This document shows, one piece after another, positions 4,753 through 5,611 of a stretch of DNA of 5,611 nucleotides. The stretch is from an uncultured Flavobacteriales bacterium (GTDB lineage Bacteria; Bacteroidota; Bacteroidia; Palsa-965). Position numbers and translations under genes: made by a program. Every line of letters begins with the position of its first letter. The stretch's first letter is position 1. The notes below the pieces were generated by a model that saw only the letters and a program-made list of their open reading frames with translations, was not told the origin of the DNA and ran no database searches. The stretch covers positions 1 through 5,611 of the forward strand of contig CAMLEF010000306.1 in NCBI GenBank assembly GCA_946478675.1, written 5' to 3'.

Positions 4753-5611
4753 TTACTGTTTGAGGAACGGGATCTTGACGACTTTCGCTTTGATCGCTTT
4801 GTCGCGCACTTTGATGAAGATCTCAGAATCGGGTTTGCTGAATTCGGTTTTCACGTAGCCCATGCCGATCGCTTTCTGCAGCGAAGGCGACTGCGTGCCC
4901 GAAGTGACTTTGCCGATCACGTTGCCGGATCCGTCGACGATCTCGTAATCGTGGCGGGGAATGCCGCGCTCGACCATTTCAAATCCGACGAGCTTGCGCG
5001 AAAGTCCTTTTTCTTTCAGCGCGAGCATCTTGTCCTTGTCGATGAATTCTTTCGTGAATTTCGTGATCCAGCCGAGGCCGGCTTCGAGCGGAGAGGTCGT
5101 ATCGTCGATGTCGTTTCCGTAGAGGCAGAAACCCATTTCGAGACGCAACGTGTCACGCGCACCGAGACCGATCGGTTTGATGCCGAACGCTGCGCCGGCT
5201 TCGAAGATCGCATCCCAGATTTTTTCTGCGACTTCATTATCAAAATACACTTCGAATCCGCCCGCGCCGGTATAACCCGTGTTCGAGATGAGCACATTGT
5301 CGATGCCGGCGAACGTTCCTTTTTTGAAATGGTAATACGGGATATCGGCGAGGTTGACGTCGGTAAGCTTCTGCAGCGTCGCCTGTGCTTTCGGGCCCTG
5401 GACAGCGAGCAGCGAAGTGCGGTCGGAAATATTTTTCATCTCGACGCCGAACGTGTTATGGCTGCTGATCCAGTTCCAGTCTTTCTCGATGTTCGAAGCG
5501 TTGACGACGAGGAGATACGTTTTCTCATCGATGCGGTAAACGAGCAGGTCGTCCACTATACCGCCATCTTCGTTTGGCAGGCAGGAGTACTGTACTTTGC
5601 CATCATATAAT
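4753..5611 (-). CDS. gcvT: Glycine cleavage system T protein (aminomethyltransferase), 5' end beyond window
   Basis: The C-terminal ~285 residues of the tetrahydrofolate-dependent aminomethyltransferase. In the cytoplasmic glycine cleavage complex this subunit takes the aminomethyl group from lipoylated H protein, releases ammonia and forms 5,10-methylene-tetrahydrofolate. The frame is open to the window edge, and homology continues upstream of the GTG at 5556 ([20 protein letters not shown]), so that codon is internal; about 75 residues should lie outside. Conserved blocks: GGIVDD with the folate-contacting Asp region, [14 protein letters not shown] (the usual TGYTGE.G.E block), [20 protein letters not shown], and [19 protein letters not shown] near the C-terminus. 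TGYTGA has Ala where many members have Glu. The protein ends PFLKQ at 4753, the normal length for the family. Start, promoter and any folate- or glycine-linked regulation lie outside the window. Confidence 0.95.
   Translation of the reverse strand, partial: LYDGKVQYSCLPNEDGGIVDDLLVYRIDEKTYLLVVNASNIEKDWNWISSHNTFGVEMKNISDRTSLLAVQGPKAQATLQKLTDVNLADIPYYHFKKGTFAGIDNVLISNTGYTGAGGFEVYFDNEVAEKIWDAIFEAGAAFGIKPIGLGARDTLRLEMGFCLYGNDIDDTTSPLEAGLGWITKFTKEFIDKDKMLALKEKGLSRKLVGFEMVERGIPRHDYEIVDGSGNVIGKVTSGTQSPSLQKAIGMGYVKTEFSKPDSEIFIKVRDKAIKAKVVKIPFLKQ

Noticed and set aside
5554..5556. GTG as the start of gcvT
   Set aside because: Typical GcvT sequence continues in frame upstream ([10 protein letters not shown]), so the codon is internal and the true start lies outside the window.
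4951..5610. Plus-strand frame opposite gcvT
   Set aside because: Shadow of a strongly conserved gcvT coding region; the composition is that of an antisense frame.

Overview
The window looks like a chromosomal segment of a Bacteroidota bacterium, perhaps of the Chitinophaga type; the genus is a guess. Three things suggest this. Perfect matches to the Bacteroidota -7 promoter element TAnnTTTG lie before two genes. Most starts lack a Shine-Dalgarno sequence. The gene families (a TolC-type efflux channel behind a small exported protein, a zinc phospholipase C/S1-P1-type secreted enzyme, a ComB-type phosphatase, GcvT) also fit. Every gene is on the minus strand, so transcription runs from high to low coordinates.

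Layout in transcription order. (1) 5611-4753: the C-terminal ~285 codons of gcvT, the glycine cleavage T protein, entering from beyond the window and closed by a clear intrinsic terminator (4707-4740). (2) 4695-3976: a complete comB-like 2-phosphosulfolactate phosphatase. (3) 3901-2494: an AT-rich two-gene cassette. It encodes a GNAT acetyltransferase fused to a PUA/EVE-like domain, then a small ASCH-domain protein whose start overlaps the first gene by 23 nt and has a strong GGAGG site. A 7-bp inverted repeat lies over the start region and the -7 box of the cassette. (4) 2449-1454: an exported zinc-dependent hydrolase of the phospholipase C/S1-P1 nuclease fold. (5) 1453-1264: a 190-bp element with ~35-bp imperfect terminal inverted repeats and a 3-bp TTA target duplication. 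It looks like a MITE inserted exactly at the stop codon of the hydrolase gene. (6) 1194-844: a small exported protein with an Asp-rich patch, followed 56 nt later by (7) 787-1, the N-terminal 262 codons of a TolC-family outer-membrane efflux channel that runs off the window.

The GC-rich genes (gcvT, comB, the hydrolase and the tolC pair) are ordinary core or envelope functions and need not cooperate. The AT-rich GNAT-PUA/ASCH cassette is the best candidate for something undescribed. GNAT enzymes add acetyl groups, PUA-type domains commonly bind modified RNA or DNA bases, and at least one ASCH protein (E. coli YqfB) removes the acetyl group from N4-acetylcytidine. A coupled writer/eraser or base-modification-sensing module is therefore a reasonable but unproven hypothesis.
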